In this document: piece by piece, positions 1 through 13,974 of the stretch
How positions within the stretch are numbered: position 1 is the first letter of the stretch
Layout: every line of letters starts with the position of its first letter
Source: Sipunculus nudus
Lineage: Eukaryota; Annelida; Sipuncula; Golfingiida; Sipunculidae
Direction: 5' to 3'
Assembly (NCBI GenBank): GCA_026874595.1
Contig: CM049309.1
Span: 26,851,033 to 26,915,032, forward strand
Length of the DNA stretch: 64,000 nt
Program-made: the position numbers and the translations under genes
The notes under the pieces: generated by a model
Database searches by the model: none
The model's input: the letters and a program-made list of their open reading frames with translations, nothing else
Told to the model about the DNA's origin: nothing

Positions 1-536
1 GATGTAGAGACACAGCGTTCGTGCTAATCTGGAATTTTCTGGACTGTTCGCGCTCTATGAGCGCGTGTCTTGTTGTGTTCTTTGGATTGTTCGTGAAATG
101 GAAAGTTCTGGGCATGAAGTGAAAAAGTTATAAATTGGGGGCTGTGTTTAGAGCCGAGAAGGAGGACAGAGAAAAATTCCAGCGGACACGGAAGAGTGTG
201 AGTCGGTTTGTGGACCTTTCCAACAATTGCAGAATTTATAGATATTCTTCGACTCCGGTACTGTACACTTTATTTATTATACTGTGTAACTGTATTGATT
301 TACTGTTATACTGTTGTTATACTGTGTAATTGTATTGATTTAGTGTATTTTAATGTTAGGGTTGTTCTGAGAATAAATTATAATTATTTGTTAACAAAAA
401 AACTACTGACTTCTTTATTCATTCCCATAGACATTTCACGCTGCCTAGTGTTACAGAATCTAATTTTTATTTATCTCCGTAACAAAATTTATGCTCGTAA
501 CGACTGCGTGATCTGTTGTTAATAGGTTCCGTAACA
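1..536 (+). mobile_element. 3' part of a Gypsy-type LTR
   Basis: The segment is homologous to the LTR at 41098-41875 but lies in the opposite orientation. Both have an AATAAA-bearing stretch followed by a T-rich tract and end GGTTCCGTAACA. The first ~140 bp of the LTR lie outside the window. The flank after 536 (TATATTAAAG) does not resemble a tRNA primer-binding site, so this is a downstream or solo LTR. Small frames inside it are LTR noise. Confidence 0.75.
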
Positions 537-849
537 TATATTAAAGCCATGAAAGGAGGTAATTTTAGCCATGATTAAAATGTTTTAAATTTGCATTTGG
601 AAATATGTTGAACCTGTTTTAGAATTATTAATTACTTTTACACATTTCTGTTGGTCAAATGTATCCTTTCATATAACTTTTTGAACAACCATGTTTGTTT
701 TCCTTATTGCATTACTCAATGGTTTTCGACCACACTTTTCATGCTTTACAACAGTGCAAAATGTACTCATCAGATTTATTTTATGCTCATTTGAATATGG
801 AAAATATTATTTTTCTACAACATTTTATTTTCTTTAATAGATTAGATTT
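537..849. other. AT-rich spacer, no gene seen
   Basis: Low-complexity AT-rich DNA between the LTR end and the first Helitron-like element. I see no coding frame, RNA gene or repeat family here. Confidence 0.5.
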
Positions 850-899
850 TTAGCTCAGCTGACTGAAAGTCATCTGAGCTATAGCGATCACTCTTTGTC

Positions 900-2450
900 C
901 GTCGTCCGTCTGTCCGTCCGTTAACCAGGCACAAATCGTAACCGCTGGACCTAGAACCTTGTAACTTGGGATTCTGAGAGGTGCATGAAAAAACTCTTTG
1001 GAAACCTGAAATTAGGTCTCTGTTACCCATATCCTTTGAGCTATGGGACCCCAAAGTACCCCCCAGAAAAGTTAAAAATTTCATACAAAACTTCAATATC
1101 TCATTAACTACTTGACTGATGGTCATGATTTTTGGCATACGTATTGATCATGAAATGTTTCATCAGTTCCTGCAGACTGGTGGTGCCACCTGTATTTTCG
1201 ATTTGTTACGATTTTTTTTCTCTATTTTTGAGACCTTTAAAAATGTGAACATCTGTTAACAAGGCACAAATCGTAAAGACTGGACCTAGAATCTTAATTC
1301 TTGACACACTGAGAGGTCCATGAAAAATCTCCTTGGAAACCTGAAATTAGGTCTCTGTTACCCATATCCTTTGAGCTATGGGACCCCAAAGTACCCCCCA
1401 GAATAGTAAAAAATTTCATACAAAAACTTCAATATCTCAATAACTACATCACTGATGGTCATGATTTTTGGCATACATATTGATCATGAGATGTTCCATC
1501 AGTTCCTGCAGACTGGTGGCGCCACCTATATTGTTCGATTTTTTACGATTTTTTCCTCTATTTTTGAGACCTTTAAGGATGCTGTCATCTGTTAACGTGG
1601 CACAAATCATAACGACTGGACCTAGAATCTTCATTCACGACACACTGAGAGACCTATGAACAGTCTCCATGGAAATTAGGTCTCTGTTACCCATATCCTT
1701 TGAGCTGTGGGGGGCTCCCAGTTACCCCCAGAATAATGGAAAATTTGATATAAAAGCTGAAGTATCTGAACAACTAATGCAGAGATCACCATAATTGTTT
1801 GCACTGATATTGATCATGGAGTTTTTGCAGACTGGTGGCGCCACCTGTATTTGTTCGGGTTTTTTAACGAATTTTTTCTCTATTTTTGAGACCTTTAAAG
1901 ATATGAACATCTGTTAACAGGGCAGAAATAATAAAAACTGGACCTAGAATCTTCATTCTTGACACACAGGGAGACCCATGAAAGGTCTCCATGGAAACCT
2001 GAAATTAGGTCTCTGTTACACATATTCTTTAAGCTGTATTGCTCCATAATACCCCCCCCCCCCCCCAGAATAATGGAAAATTTGATACAAAAACTGCAGT
2101 ATCTCAATAACTACAACACTGATGGTCATGATTTTCGGCATACATACTGATCATGAGCTGTTCCATCAGTTTCTGCAATCTAGGTGCGTCACCTCTTTTT
2201 TTTCAAATTTTTACGAATTTTTTTTCTCTTTTTTGAGACCTTTAAACGTGGTTATCTGTCAACAGGGTACAAATTGCAACAACTGGCCCTAGAATTTTCA
2301 TTCTTGTCATGCAAGGAGGCCCATGAAAAGTGCCTGTGGAAACTTGAAATTAGGTCTCTGTTACCCATATCCTTCAAGCTATAGGACTCTGAAGTATCCC
2401 TCAGAATAATGGACAATTTGATACAAAAGCTGAAGTATCTGAACAACTAT
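900..2450 (+). repeat. Tandem array of ~345-bp F1 units
   Basis: About four to five diverged units, each with GGGCACAAATCGTAAC, CCTAGAATCTTC, GAAATTAGGTCTCTGTTACC, GATACAAAA, GATCATG and usually GGTGGCGCCACC. The same units recur at 30765-31930, 37540-39400 and 56700-57500. Confidence 0.75.
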
Positions 2451-2451
2451 T

Positions 2452-3440
2452 CGTCATGCGTATACATCCTGGATAGCTTTCTTGATTTTATGACAGGTGG
2501 CGCCACCTACATTCTGTTTCACGCTGATCACATCCAAGCTCATATCTCGGGAACCGTTTGACCGATCAGGAAATAAAATTTTATACAAATGTAGCCCTTG
2601 GAAAGCTCTATACCATACACAAAAAATGGTGGCGCCACCTGTAACCATGTTTGCACAGTGTCCATCTGTTCATCTGCCTTGGGTTAAATCACTCATATCT
2701 CTGCAGTGAATTGACTAATTCACCTGAAATTCGGCATGCGTATACATCCTGGATAGCTTTCTTGATTTTATGACAGGTGGCGCCACCTACATTCACGTTC
2801 ACGCTGATGACATCCAAGCTCATATCTCGGGAACCGTTTGACCTATTGGGCCAAAATTTTGCATGTGTATAGATCTCACATAGCTTTTAATCATATGCAG
2901 AACTGGTGGCGCCACCTGCAACCATTTTTGCACAGCGTCTGTCTGTTTGTCTGCCGTGGGATAATGTCACTCAAATCTCGGCAGTGGTTTGACATATCTG
3001 CCTAAAATTTTGCAGTTTTATACATCCTGGATAGCTTTCTTGATTTTTTGACAGGTGGCGCCAGCTACATTCTAGTTTATGCTGCAGACATCTAAGCTCA
3101 TATCTCGGGAACCGTTAGAACGATTGGGCCAAAATTTTGCATGTGTATAGATCTCACATAGGTCTCTATCATACACAAAACTGGAGGGGCCACCTGCAAC
3201 CATTTTTGCACATTTTGCACAGCGTCTGTCTGTTTGTCTGCCGTGGCCTAAAATCACTCATTTCAGTGTAGTGGTTTGACATAACTGCCTAAAATTTTGC
3301 AGGTTTATACATCCTGGACAGCTTTCTTGATTTTATGACAGGTGGCGCCACCTTCATTCTAGATAATGCTGCACACATCCAAGCTCATATCTCAGGGTCC
3401 GTTTGACCGGTTAGGCCAAAATTGTGCATGTGTTTAGATC
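2452..3440 (+). repeat. F4-type tandem units with GGTGGCGCCACC palindromes
   Basis: Units contain CATATCTCGGGAACCGTTTG, TACATCCTGGATAGCTTTC and perfect or near-perfect GGTGGCGCCACC roughly every 130-150 bp. They match the interiors of the F4 elements at 24922-25828 and 52828-54010 but lie between F1 ends here. Confidence 0.7.
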
Positions 3441-3553
3441 TCACATATATATATATATAGTCCATAAAAGTGCACAGTATTAGTTTGGCAAACATATATT
3501 TACTAATTGGTTATCACGAGATAGCAGGACCATTTCCTCTTAGCTTTTCAAAT

Positions 3554-3557
<4 letters not shown>

Positions 3558-3625
<68 letters not shown>
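3558..3625. repeat. TA dinucleotide microsatellite
   Basis: Nearly pure (TA)n of about 68 bp close to the 3' end of the F1 element. Confidence 0.95.
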
Positions 3626-3629
<4 letters not shown>

Positions 3630-3705
3630 AATAGAAATAAGTATTTGTATTTGCTAAAATTTAAAAAAATCAGCTGAGCGCCCTGACCCATGCATGGGTC
3701 CCTTG

Positions 3706-4827
3706 TTATTTACTGTCATTACGCTTGAGGGGTTCAATTAGAGTACACTAAGAAGTGTCTATTGTCAATGATACATATAAGCTTAAGATTCCTGACTCAC
3801 AAGTATATGAATGTACGTTTTTATTTCACTATTAATAACTTTGTAAAAATTTATACCAAATTTGTATATTTTATATTAACTAAAGACAGTCTAGTAAATC
3901 TAATCTTTTCCCAAAGCCAACCTGAGTGATCATTTAATACTTAATATTTAGATGAAATCTATGTAATCATCATTTGTTCAATTATCTTTTATATGTATCT
4001 GCACCTATACCCTAGTACTTTCATAAAGTAAACTGACCTGGACCTAGGTACTCGACATTTTTTAATCTGTACCTGGACCTGTACCAGGCCATTTCATGTG
4101 CAATATATACCCTATTTCCTCGATCAGATGCCCGGGCGTTTATAATATTCAGACCCTGCTTCTATTTAAGGCCGGTGTTTACTTAAAAAATACAGGTATT
4201 AAAGCACAAATTAAATAATTCGTGCATATTTCGAGAAATGAAAGCCAAGACTTCAAGTTTTAATTGTGAAACAGCCAGCAGCGGATCCAAGGATCCAATC
4301 CCAAAGTGCAAAAGGAAATACTCCCCTGAGACAGTATAATATTAACATCTCATATGATTACACAATTAATTCTGTAAGAAACAGAATTAAGATAAAGTGA
4401 CACTTATGATTATATGAAACATATAACCATGCAGTACTAATATGATGTAAAATATATATTAGTATTTTTTAAGACCAAGGTATATGAAATAAAGGAAATA
4501 TCATTTAAATTTTTGTTATTGTATAATAAAAGTATTTCATTCTTTTTACATTTCAGTCAATATGTCAAATAAACTGACTGATATTTCAGTCAATTTGTAG
4601 GATACCTGATTGACTATAACACACACATATATATAATATAATGTAGTTACACATATAAATATATAATATAATGTAATAAAAAATAAAGTATTTTAACTTG
4701 TCTTATAATGATCGGGAGATTTGCATTCTATAGGGTAAAACCCTTGATTTGACTGATTGATAAATAATAATTATTTCCTCATGAAATTAATGATCATGGA
4801 AGTGAAGACCTATCTTTAGTTTGTGTT
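3706..4827. other. AT-rich DNA, no gene seen
   Basis: About 1.1 kb of AT-rich sequence with short TA tracts near 4620-4660. Stops are dense in all frames and I recognise no repeat family. Confidence 0.5.
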
Positions 4828-5312
4828 TACGGTGTCACCAGAGGACTGTGACTTTGTATATTTAGGTATAGGGAGTATGACCATATAATTGTTTTGCAGG
4901 TTTTGTTAATTTTTTAAGAGTATCAAGTTTAGCCATAAGCGTGAGAAACTCGGGAAGAACACGTATTTCATTTAATGTAAATTACAAAGGTGCCACATGC
5001 ATCCTTTAATGTTCATTTCTATGTAGCATAGTCTCGTGAGAACCGATCTTGTATGACGGTCTGCATAGTAACTGTGTCTGGTACACGACATCTTAACTGC
5101 GAACTTGCTTAGGTTAGCTTTCCCAGGAAATCGTCTCGAGGGGCGTGGTTGCGCTTGTTGACGTGGATGTCTCATATAGGGCGTGAATCCCAGTAATCTT
5201 GAGAACAGCCGGAGCGCTTCGTGAGGGTCTTAGGTTAAAATGGCTCAGGTAAAAATAGCAAAGGTAAAAACGGCATGGTTAAAATGGGCACAGGTAAAAA
5301 TGGCACACTGAA

Positions 5313-5313
<1 letters not shown>

Positions 5314-5360
<47 letters not shown>
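5314..5360. repeat. TA microsatellite adjoining left MULE TIR
   Basis: (TA)n that starts directly at the inner edge of the left TIR after GAAAGATATAT. Confidence 0.9.
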
Positions 5361-5362
<2 letters not shown>

Positions 5363-6172
5363 ATTTTTATATATTCATCCAAAGTTTGCCATATGAAAAC
5401 CTGTCATATTTTATCATATTTTACATTGTTATACATTTAATAATTTTTTTCATATTTAACTGTCCATTTTGCAGTTTTGCATTTGGTATTGTTATGAATC
5501 ATAAATTAATAGATAAATAATATTGAGTACCAAGTGAGGGTCTCAGTTAGGGTCTTTGTTATCAACTGGTGATGTTTTTCAGTGGAATCATAATGCGGGG
5601 TTTGTCCTTTGTTGTCTTTAATACAATTTTTGCTTGCTTGTAGTAGTAAGGATGTGAGCTATATATTTGATGCTGTACATTTATTTGAATTCGATGCATA
5701 AATAAATAGGAAATGCTTATTTCCATCCCAAAACCGTGCTGGTGGTACCCCTGAAATATATATATAAATATATAAATTAAATCTAGAGACATGATTTTCA
5801 CTTGAAGGAACCAACTGTTCATTATGGTGGTGCGTTTGTGTATTGTAACTGATTAATGAAGCATAGTTTAATTAGGCGAGTACCTTCTCATCCATATGCG
5901 AGTTGATTTTGTTCTTATGATAACACACATTCACACATTGAACAAAAATAACAAACCCTGAAGAATTTCATGTGTTTTATTAACAGATTTATACAAAGAT
6001 TATGAAATGTAGAAAACCTCAGAAGAAACAACTCAGAATAAACACTAAATCTACTTCAACACAATACTCCTCTAGAAAGTGCACAAAATTCAGTCAAATT
6101 CTCCTATGAATGAGTCCTTTACAAACAACAATTGCACATATTGTAATTGCAAATTCCACATCTGTCCACAAA

Positions 6173-7625
6173 CTAAAATCGAATGCTATGACCGGCTCCC
6201 CTCAGAAATTCTGCAACAACTTTTCGTCCTTTCCACATAATCTGTGCACAAATTCTTCAAACACATTTGCATCTCCACATACACCCTTTTTATTTTCTTT
6301 TTGATGGTAGGCTTATGGCATCTCTTGCTATCATTGTTTAAACAGTGGCCTCTTCTTTCTGCAGTGACTTGATGCATTTCCAAATGGGTGGATGCTGATG
6401 TCCCACCAGATGAAAGAACTTGCCGTTCCATCCTTCAATCTGATTGTTTGTTCTTGGGTTGTCTTTCATTGTGGCCTCATGCACATTCCAGACAGCAGGG
6501 GGGAATCTTGGGGGAACAAGCGTAGATTAAGAACCTGGTTCCCTGGACCTTGGTTTCTTCTATGTCGAGGAAGATAGGTGCCTGTGATGTATGTACCATC
6601 GAAATAATCAAGCAGTGGTACAGCTTCTGGAGGGCAGGTTCCGCGCATGTACTAAAGCCCATCATGTACATCTTCTACTGGAAGAAGGGCGAGCAAATCC
6701 GTCTCAACACAGAACTAGCGAAAGTCATTGCTCTCCTTGTATGTGCCGCTGAGGCCAAGCTTTTGTACCTTCCTCCATGTTCTTTGTGTGAGGTAGTAGA
6801 TACACCCTTGTGTCCTGGTGTGTTGTCCAAGTATGATGCCAATGGCTTGTATGGCTGCTTGTTCAAATTCTACTATTACAGTGTCAGGGGCTGGAAACAA
6901 GTTTAGCTGGTAAGTGGTTGATGATTTCTTGCAACAGTTCTTCATATCCGTCCTGGGCTTTAGACTGCATACGGGCATAAACTGCTGCGACTGTTGTTTA
7001 CCCAAGAGGAACACGAATAACGTAGAGTTGTAGGAAGCCTGGTGGAGACATGGCAAAGTTTCTATCCATCATCCATGTGTCAGCCATCGCAAGTTCCTTC
7101 AGTGCCTCCTCTGTACCAAATGCGATGATTCCAGAACCACTGTCTGGTCCATTGTCATAGAACAGGATTTGTTTTTGGTTTGGTCCAGCTGTAACAGTCC
7201 ACTCTCCCTGCAGTCTTAGCTCTTGTAGGCTTGCTGGTTCTGGGGGCAAGTTCTTGCTTCGCTGGTTCCTCAGTGTCCTTTTCACAACATCGGATTCTGG
7301 TATGTGTGCCTTGGCTTCATCTGATACCTCAGTGAGAGCACTTGCGTATATATGTGACGGCTTGTCTTCAGTTGTGGATGCTTTCCTTTTCATAGAGTGG
7401 ATGCACTTGGTTGCTCTGATGGCGGCATGGTCTGGTCCATGGTTGTGTTCACCAGCAGGTACTGGGTCAGCCATATCGACTGATGTCGTCATTGTTCCCT
7501 TGCACCAAGTTGTTCGTTTTACACATCGCCATCGGGTTCTCTGGCCTCTGGTGACCTGTTTGGTGTACATATAGCCTTGAAACATATATCTTTACCCCAC
7601 CTTTGTTACTGCTGATGACTTCCAT
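6173..7625 (-). pseudogene. FLYWCH/MULE-type transposase, decayed
   Basis: Read on the minus strand from a likely ATG at 7625 to a stop at 6173-6175, about 480 codons, a normal length for this family. The N-terminal part shows a FLYWCH-like zinc-binding pattern (RWRCVKR, CKG, EHNHGPD). The catalytic region follows: WMMDRNFAMSPPGFLQLYVI, then a VEFEQAAI segment where the family usually has DFE, a GC-x-x-x-L-x-Q segment, and RTNNQIEGWN with the catalytic Glu. The C-terminal tail ends in a Leu-Arg-Gly motif. Damage: a frame change just after the ATG, TAA at 6998-7000, a frame change near 6900, TAG at 6715-6717 and 6652-6654, a frame change at 6500-6570, and TAA at 6338-6340. It would have cut and joined the TIRs that surround it. 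Family assignment is from remembered motifs. Confidence 0.8.
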
Positions 7626-8130
7626 AACTGGATGTAATCAATCAGTGACTGTACTGATGATCATATCATATTTCCCATATATATAGACAAATGCCTAAGG
7701 TGAATTGCATAATAATTTTGTGCTTTGTTTTTATGCATCAAAGGTAACATCAAACAAAAAACGCCAGCTTCAAACACAGCTACCTGCATCAAAGGATAAG
7801 GAAAGGCCATTCTAACTAATTCATTAACCACGTACAACCAATGGAACTACTCATTACCTGACCTAACTGAGTAACTGAGTCAATACTAAGTACTTGCATG
7901 GTTGGTTGTTTGCCACAGCTGCTTATATAATTTGCTTATATATATATATTGTATATATTAAGGAAGATTTGTATTATACTTGTTCACAATCATGTAAATG
8001 AGATTCTGACTTCAGTAGTTTCTTTAACATTTTCAGATTATTATTATACTAATAACTCGATTTCTTTCCTGAAAGCTGATTGAACATATATTACATGATA
8101 ATCATAGATAGTATTACATATTTGGTGTGT

Positions 8131-8168
<38 letters not shown>
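8131..8168. repeat. TA microsatellite adjoining right MULE TIR
   Basis: Mirror copy of the left array: (AT)n running into ATATCTTTCAGTGTGCC of the right TIR. Confidence 0.9.
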
Positions 8169-8169
<1 letters not shown>

Positions 8170-9191
8170 TTCAGTGTGCCATTTTTACCTGTGCCATTTT
8201 TACCCCTCACCCTTCGTGAGTGTAGCGTCACCTGAGCGTGCTTCGGCAGTCCAACCGGCTTGTCTAGCTGCTTACTTCTCTGTGTCCAGATGGGCGATCG
8301 CGTCAGTGGTTTTTGACAGTCTACGTCTGAGGGAGGCGTCGGAGGGAGGCCTCCTTGTTGGTTACTCGATCTGTAAAGTACTTCAGAGACAGTGATATTT
8401 TTAACCGAAGGACAGGCATTCTTGTGATGGTGCGCGCTCCCAGGAACAGGCATTGCAAGGGGACTTTGTCCTGACGCGAAACTGTTATGGTGCTGATTTC
8501 GCTAGAGAGTGCGTTTGTTCGGTATCCGGTAACTGGGGGGCTAAAGTAGACTGCAGCTTAAAGAGCCGTTGATTCAGGGTTTTACTAGAACATTCGGTGT
8601 GCGGCACGCGAATTGTGTTTTATGAATGATTAACAGTTATACCGCAGTACGAACCAGTTGTATGTTGTGACCATCTGAGTTAGAATTGGACTATGCTCCG
8701 TGTACACATCGATAACGCCAGACACCACCAGAACGTCTAGACGTCACGTGAGAATGGGAGGGCATGTGACCTGGAACATTTGGAACTGTCTCTGTGTTAG
8801 GAGGACAGCGTTAATAATTATGAGGAATAATGGACTCTAGATCTGTGAACTATCGTGATTACTGCTTTAATTATCTGTGTTGATGGCACACCCTAGAGAT
8901 CTGTATATATAAGTAACCCATTTATTTGTTCTTATAGCTTTTTGTTATCTTACGACTGTCTTGGAGTTTTTCTTTTGGTGTGTTAATGTCTGGTCTGCCT
9001 GTTATTTTGACTGACTGAAAAGAACCTGGAAGTTCACATCCTCAGTGGTGTGACATACGGTGAGAAAAAAATATATTTTGCTACTGCACAAATCCAGAAT
9101 GACATCCACACATTTTCCTTTACAGCTGCAGGGATAAACGGCACTTTAGAATATATCTTGCAGTTGCATACATTTCACATTGCTTGTTCAT

Positions 9192-11152
<1,961 letters not shown>

Positions 11153-11426
11153 TTAACCCTTTACTGTTTACATTTATTTTAGATTTCCGACAAATTCTGA
11201 CACTATTTATAGTAACTCTAACAGCAATATCTTTTCAAGCTTTTTTTGTATCTTTATCAAATTTTCAACAGTTCCTACTAAGAGGGTTTGCTGAAGATTA
11301 TTGAAAATCATTGAAACTTAGAAATAATATGCAATATTTTTGTCCTGAAAGAATCTATACATATCATGGCATTCTAATGGCCCATTTTGAGTGCTCTTTA
11401 GTGGCTTGTAAACAGTAAAGGGTTAA
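11153..11426. mobile_element. piggyBac-type MITE
   Basis: A 274-bp unit bounded by a perfect 20-bp inverted repeat, TTAACCCTTTACTGTTTACA at 11153-11172 and its complement at 11407-11426. The outermost TTAA on each side is the piggyBac target duplication, and the CCC...GGG ends fit that superfamily. The interior is non-coding. Confidence 0.85.
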
Positions 11427-12716
11427 TCATGTCAAAAATTAACATTACAGTGGGCATTCATTGGCACTCAAAGATGCAAGATCGCTGTTACTGGTGTAAG
11501 TTACAACTTACAAATGTTATCAGTGTGACAAAGTGTGAGCTCAAGTTTTGGTGATCGACCCAGATATTCTGATTATTCAAATGACAAAAAAAAAATACCA
11601 AAAATCATCTAGAAACTACCTAAAGACAATCAAAGGTACAATCTTGAATAATTAATCTGTTTTTTAATAAAATTAATACGTGTAAATGTCGGCTAGTATA
11701 AATAGTATAATGCCTATATTTTTCAAAGAAATTTTGTCTTTACGTTTATCCCCAAGCTGGCGGTCTGGATGTTGGCAAAATTAACATATTAATAATCATA
11801 TATATATAAAATTGTATATAGTCAAAAGTGCCTGCAATTTAAGTACTTAGAAGCTGTCATTTAAAAAACTATCAATCTTAATATATTTATTGATTACATA
11901 GTGTGTTGAGTTATGATTATAAAAAAATCAATAATATTGCATTCTATGGCCGCATATGTACCCAGCCTGGGGAGGGGGGGGGGGGGGGAGCATGTTTTGA
12001 GAAAGAGAAGGGAAGAATGCTACTTTTTTGGCAACTAGTAAAAAAAGATATTAAAAAATATTTGTTATTAATATTGCACTTGAAATCAGACATTGTGACA
12101 GCCATGAGTAATAATTAGAAAATAATCATAAAGATGTTTCTATTCAACAATAAATAAGATAAATAATATTCACTGACAATATGTATTTACACATTTTATG
12201 TACATTTCATTGAAATGGTGTGAGAAATTGTTAAAAAATAAATTCATAATTAATTAAGGCTATAATGATGCATTACCTCAGAATAAAATAAATACTTGTA
12301 AGTTGTTATTACAAAGTGTAACTGTGTAAACTTTCAATAATTAAATTATAAAAGGTAAAATAAATACTTAATTAAACATGAAAGGTTATTCTCTTCATGA
12401 AGATAATATCTGGATGTATCACAGTGTCTTTTATACTCAAAGCAAATACCACATTTCTGTCACAAATTGAGCATCTCTTGTTATTGACAGTTCTCATTGA
12501 CATATTATAGTCAATATACTTTTATTATCACATACATGAGTCACTGACTCTCAGTGTTAAAAGTAAGATTCGAAAAATTATTGGCACAGGTTTCTGTTAC
12601 TGGCAGAACAGCACATTTTCTATAAATAATGCACATGTATAAAGTAAAAAAGTTGATTTGGACATGCACACACCCTCACACTGTTGACACGCACACAAAC
12701 AAATGTTTATATACGG
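11427..12716. other. AT-rich DNA, no gene seen
   Basis: Very AT-rich, with a G run near 11973-11988 and a TA-rich tract near 11800. No coding frame or recognised repeat. Confidence 0.5.
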
Positions 12717-12886
12717 TGTCAGATCTTGAAGGGCCCCCCCCCCCTTCAGGGGGGAGGGGGGAGCAGCAACAACCTTTTTTTGCTGGATTTTTTCTGGCCT
12801 TAGCCCCTCCCATTCTGGAGCAAAGGGGCTTTTTAAAGGCTTTCTTATTAGTCTTCCTGGGTTGGACCCCCCTTGATCTGCCCCTG
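12717..12886. mobile_element. Possible hAT-like MITE
   Basis: The right end, read inward on the minus strand, is CAGGGGCAGATCAAGG, a common hAT-type terminus. The left end GTCAGATCTTGAAGG is an imperfect partner. Flanks ATATACGG and ATATACAT agree at 6 of 8 bases, compatible with an 8-bp target duplication. The interior has long C and G runs and no protein motif. Confidence 0.4.
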
Positions 12887-13006
<120 letters not shown>

Positions 13007-13022
13007 TTCACCCACCATATCT

Positions 13023-13506
13023 TTAAAGGGGCCCAGTCACCTATAAAGCATGTTCAAATAACACGAAAAATAGCTTTTTCCCTTTAAAATAAAATTGTAC
13101 CTGCCAAAACATTGCCCTGAAGCTGTTTGATTACTCCTGTAAACAAGTGTTAAAACAGTGGTCCGGGCGCATTCAAAGGTGTCAACTTGAAAACAGTGCG
13201 TGGAATTGTGCATTGCTGAGCCACAACACCTGCCAAACATGAGGTGCCCTGACTGACTTGGCCCCAAAAATGTATTGCTGCTCACAATCAGACTTTCAGT
13301 TATGCGGCCTTCGTATGGTAAACAGACATAAGTTGACTGTGTTTACAAACAAGCAGAGCCAAAACAAGGTGTTAAAAAGCCATATGTGAGGTACTGAGAC
13401 TGTGTGGAGGTATGGTTTTGCTGGGAAACTTTTGTATAAAGCAAAAATGAACTGATAATGTGAAAGAATAGGCATAATATTGCTCCTGATTATGTCCCTT
13501 TAAACA
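13023..13506. mobile_element. Candidate TIR element with TTTAAAGGG ends
   Basis: The left boundary CTTTAAAGGGGCC and right boundary GTCCCTTTAAA form a short imperfect inverted repeat ~485 bp apart. No clear target duplication or coding. It may be a MITE or chance pairing. Confidence 0.3.
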
Positions 13507-13900
13507 CAATACAAAAGATTTAGGACTTTCATAAATAATATCTATATCATACATGCATTTAAATTTCTTCTTGTACACACATATAAACAGGGTGCTTCTT
13601 ATTACAAACATCAATATACATGCCATATCTGATAATAATTTTAACTTCAGTTTCAAATCTGTTTTTTTCAATAATTTTCTCAGTTAATAAAATTTTATTT
13701 AACATACATACTATACGGTCACCACGTTGTGATGTTTACACATCATCTGCGATTTTACTAGCCCTTCAGTAATTTATTGTTTGAATACTAGTATTGTCAC
13801 TAGTTTGATTATTATTATTAATTTCAATTAATTAGAAGAAAAACAACTCTCATAAGTTATAAAACAGACAATATATAACATGAATAAAAGAAATGAGCTC
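13507..13900. other. AT-rich DNA, no gene seen
   Basis: No coding frame, RNA gene or recognised repeat. Confidence 0.45.
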
Positions 13901-13942
13901 CCAGTCAAATGCAGCTGAGCCTCATGGCCAATAGGCCACTTG
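13901..13942 (+). repeat. Orphan F1 3' end
   Basis: CAGCTGAGC followed by a GGCCAATAGGCC hairpin and CACTTG before TT, the F1 terminus with a compensated hairpin stem. No matching F1 5' end lies upstream within several kb. Confidence 0.55.
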
Positions 13943-13974
13943 TTAAATATTCAGTAATTATAAATCAGTATTTT

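Larger units (their letters stand above)
850..3705 (+). mobile_element. Helitron-like element, family F1 (chimeric interior)
   Basis: It begins TTAGCTCAGCTGACTG in a T run, followed by a CGTC-rich tract. It ends with the inverted motif TCAGCTGAGCG, a hairpin around GACCCATGCATGGGTC and CCTTG before TT. The first half (about 900-2450) is a tandem array of ~345-bp units starting TTAACAGGGCACAAATC. From 2452 the units switch to the ~280-bp type that fills family F4 elements. A TA microsatellite (3558-3625) precedes the 3' end. No Rep/helicase coding is present, so the element is non-autonomous. Confidence 0.7.
5226..8211 (-). mobile_element. Mutator-like (MULE) DNA transposon, complete ends
   Basis: The element is flanked by a perfect 9-bp duplication CTTCGTGAG (5217-5225 and 8212-8220), the size typical of Mutator superfamily insertions. 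Terminal inverted repeats start GGT and share GGTAAAAATGGCACAGG and GGCACACTGAAAGATATAT. The left TIR holds extra tandem copies of a ~15-bp AGGTAAAAATGGC unit. Both TIRs run straight into TA microsatellites. The interior carries a decayed minus-strand transposase at 6173-7625. It was inserted inside a solo LTR. Confidence 0.85.
4833..9055 (+). mobile_element. Solo LTR interrupted by a MULE transposon
   Basis: The ends are TGTCACC at 4833 and GGTGTGACA at 9055, flanked by the 5-bp direct repeat TACGG (4828-4832 and 9056-9060), as expected for LTR integration. Removing the inserted MULE and its duplicated 9 bp leaves about 1.23 kb. A TATA-like TATATATAAG near 8903 lies ~150 bp from the 3' end, which favours the + orientation. 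The terminal segment around 9020-9040 matches 28442-28462 in another LTR. No primer-binding site or internal region is attached, hence solo. The sequence is more GC-rich than its surroundings. Confidence 0.75.

Noticed and set aside
135-522. Two overlapping open frames at the left edge
   Set aside because: They lie inside LTR sequence that is repeated at 41098-41875 and share no protein motif; LTR noise.
8212-9055. GC-rich stretch as a promoter or first exon
   Set aside because: It is bounded by LTR termini and a 5-bp duplication, so an LTR explains it better.
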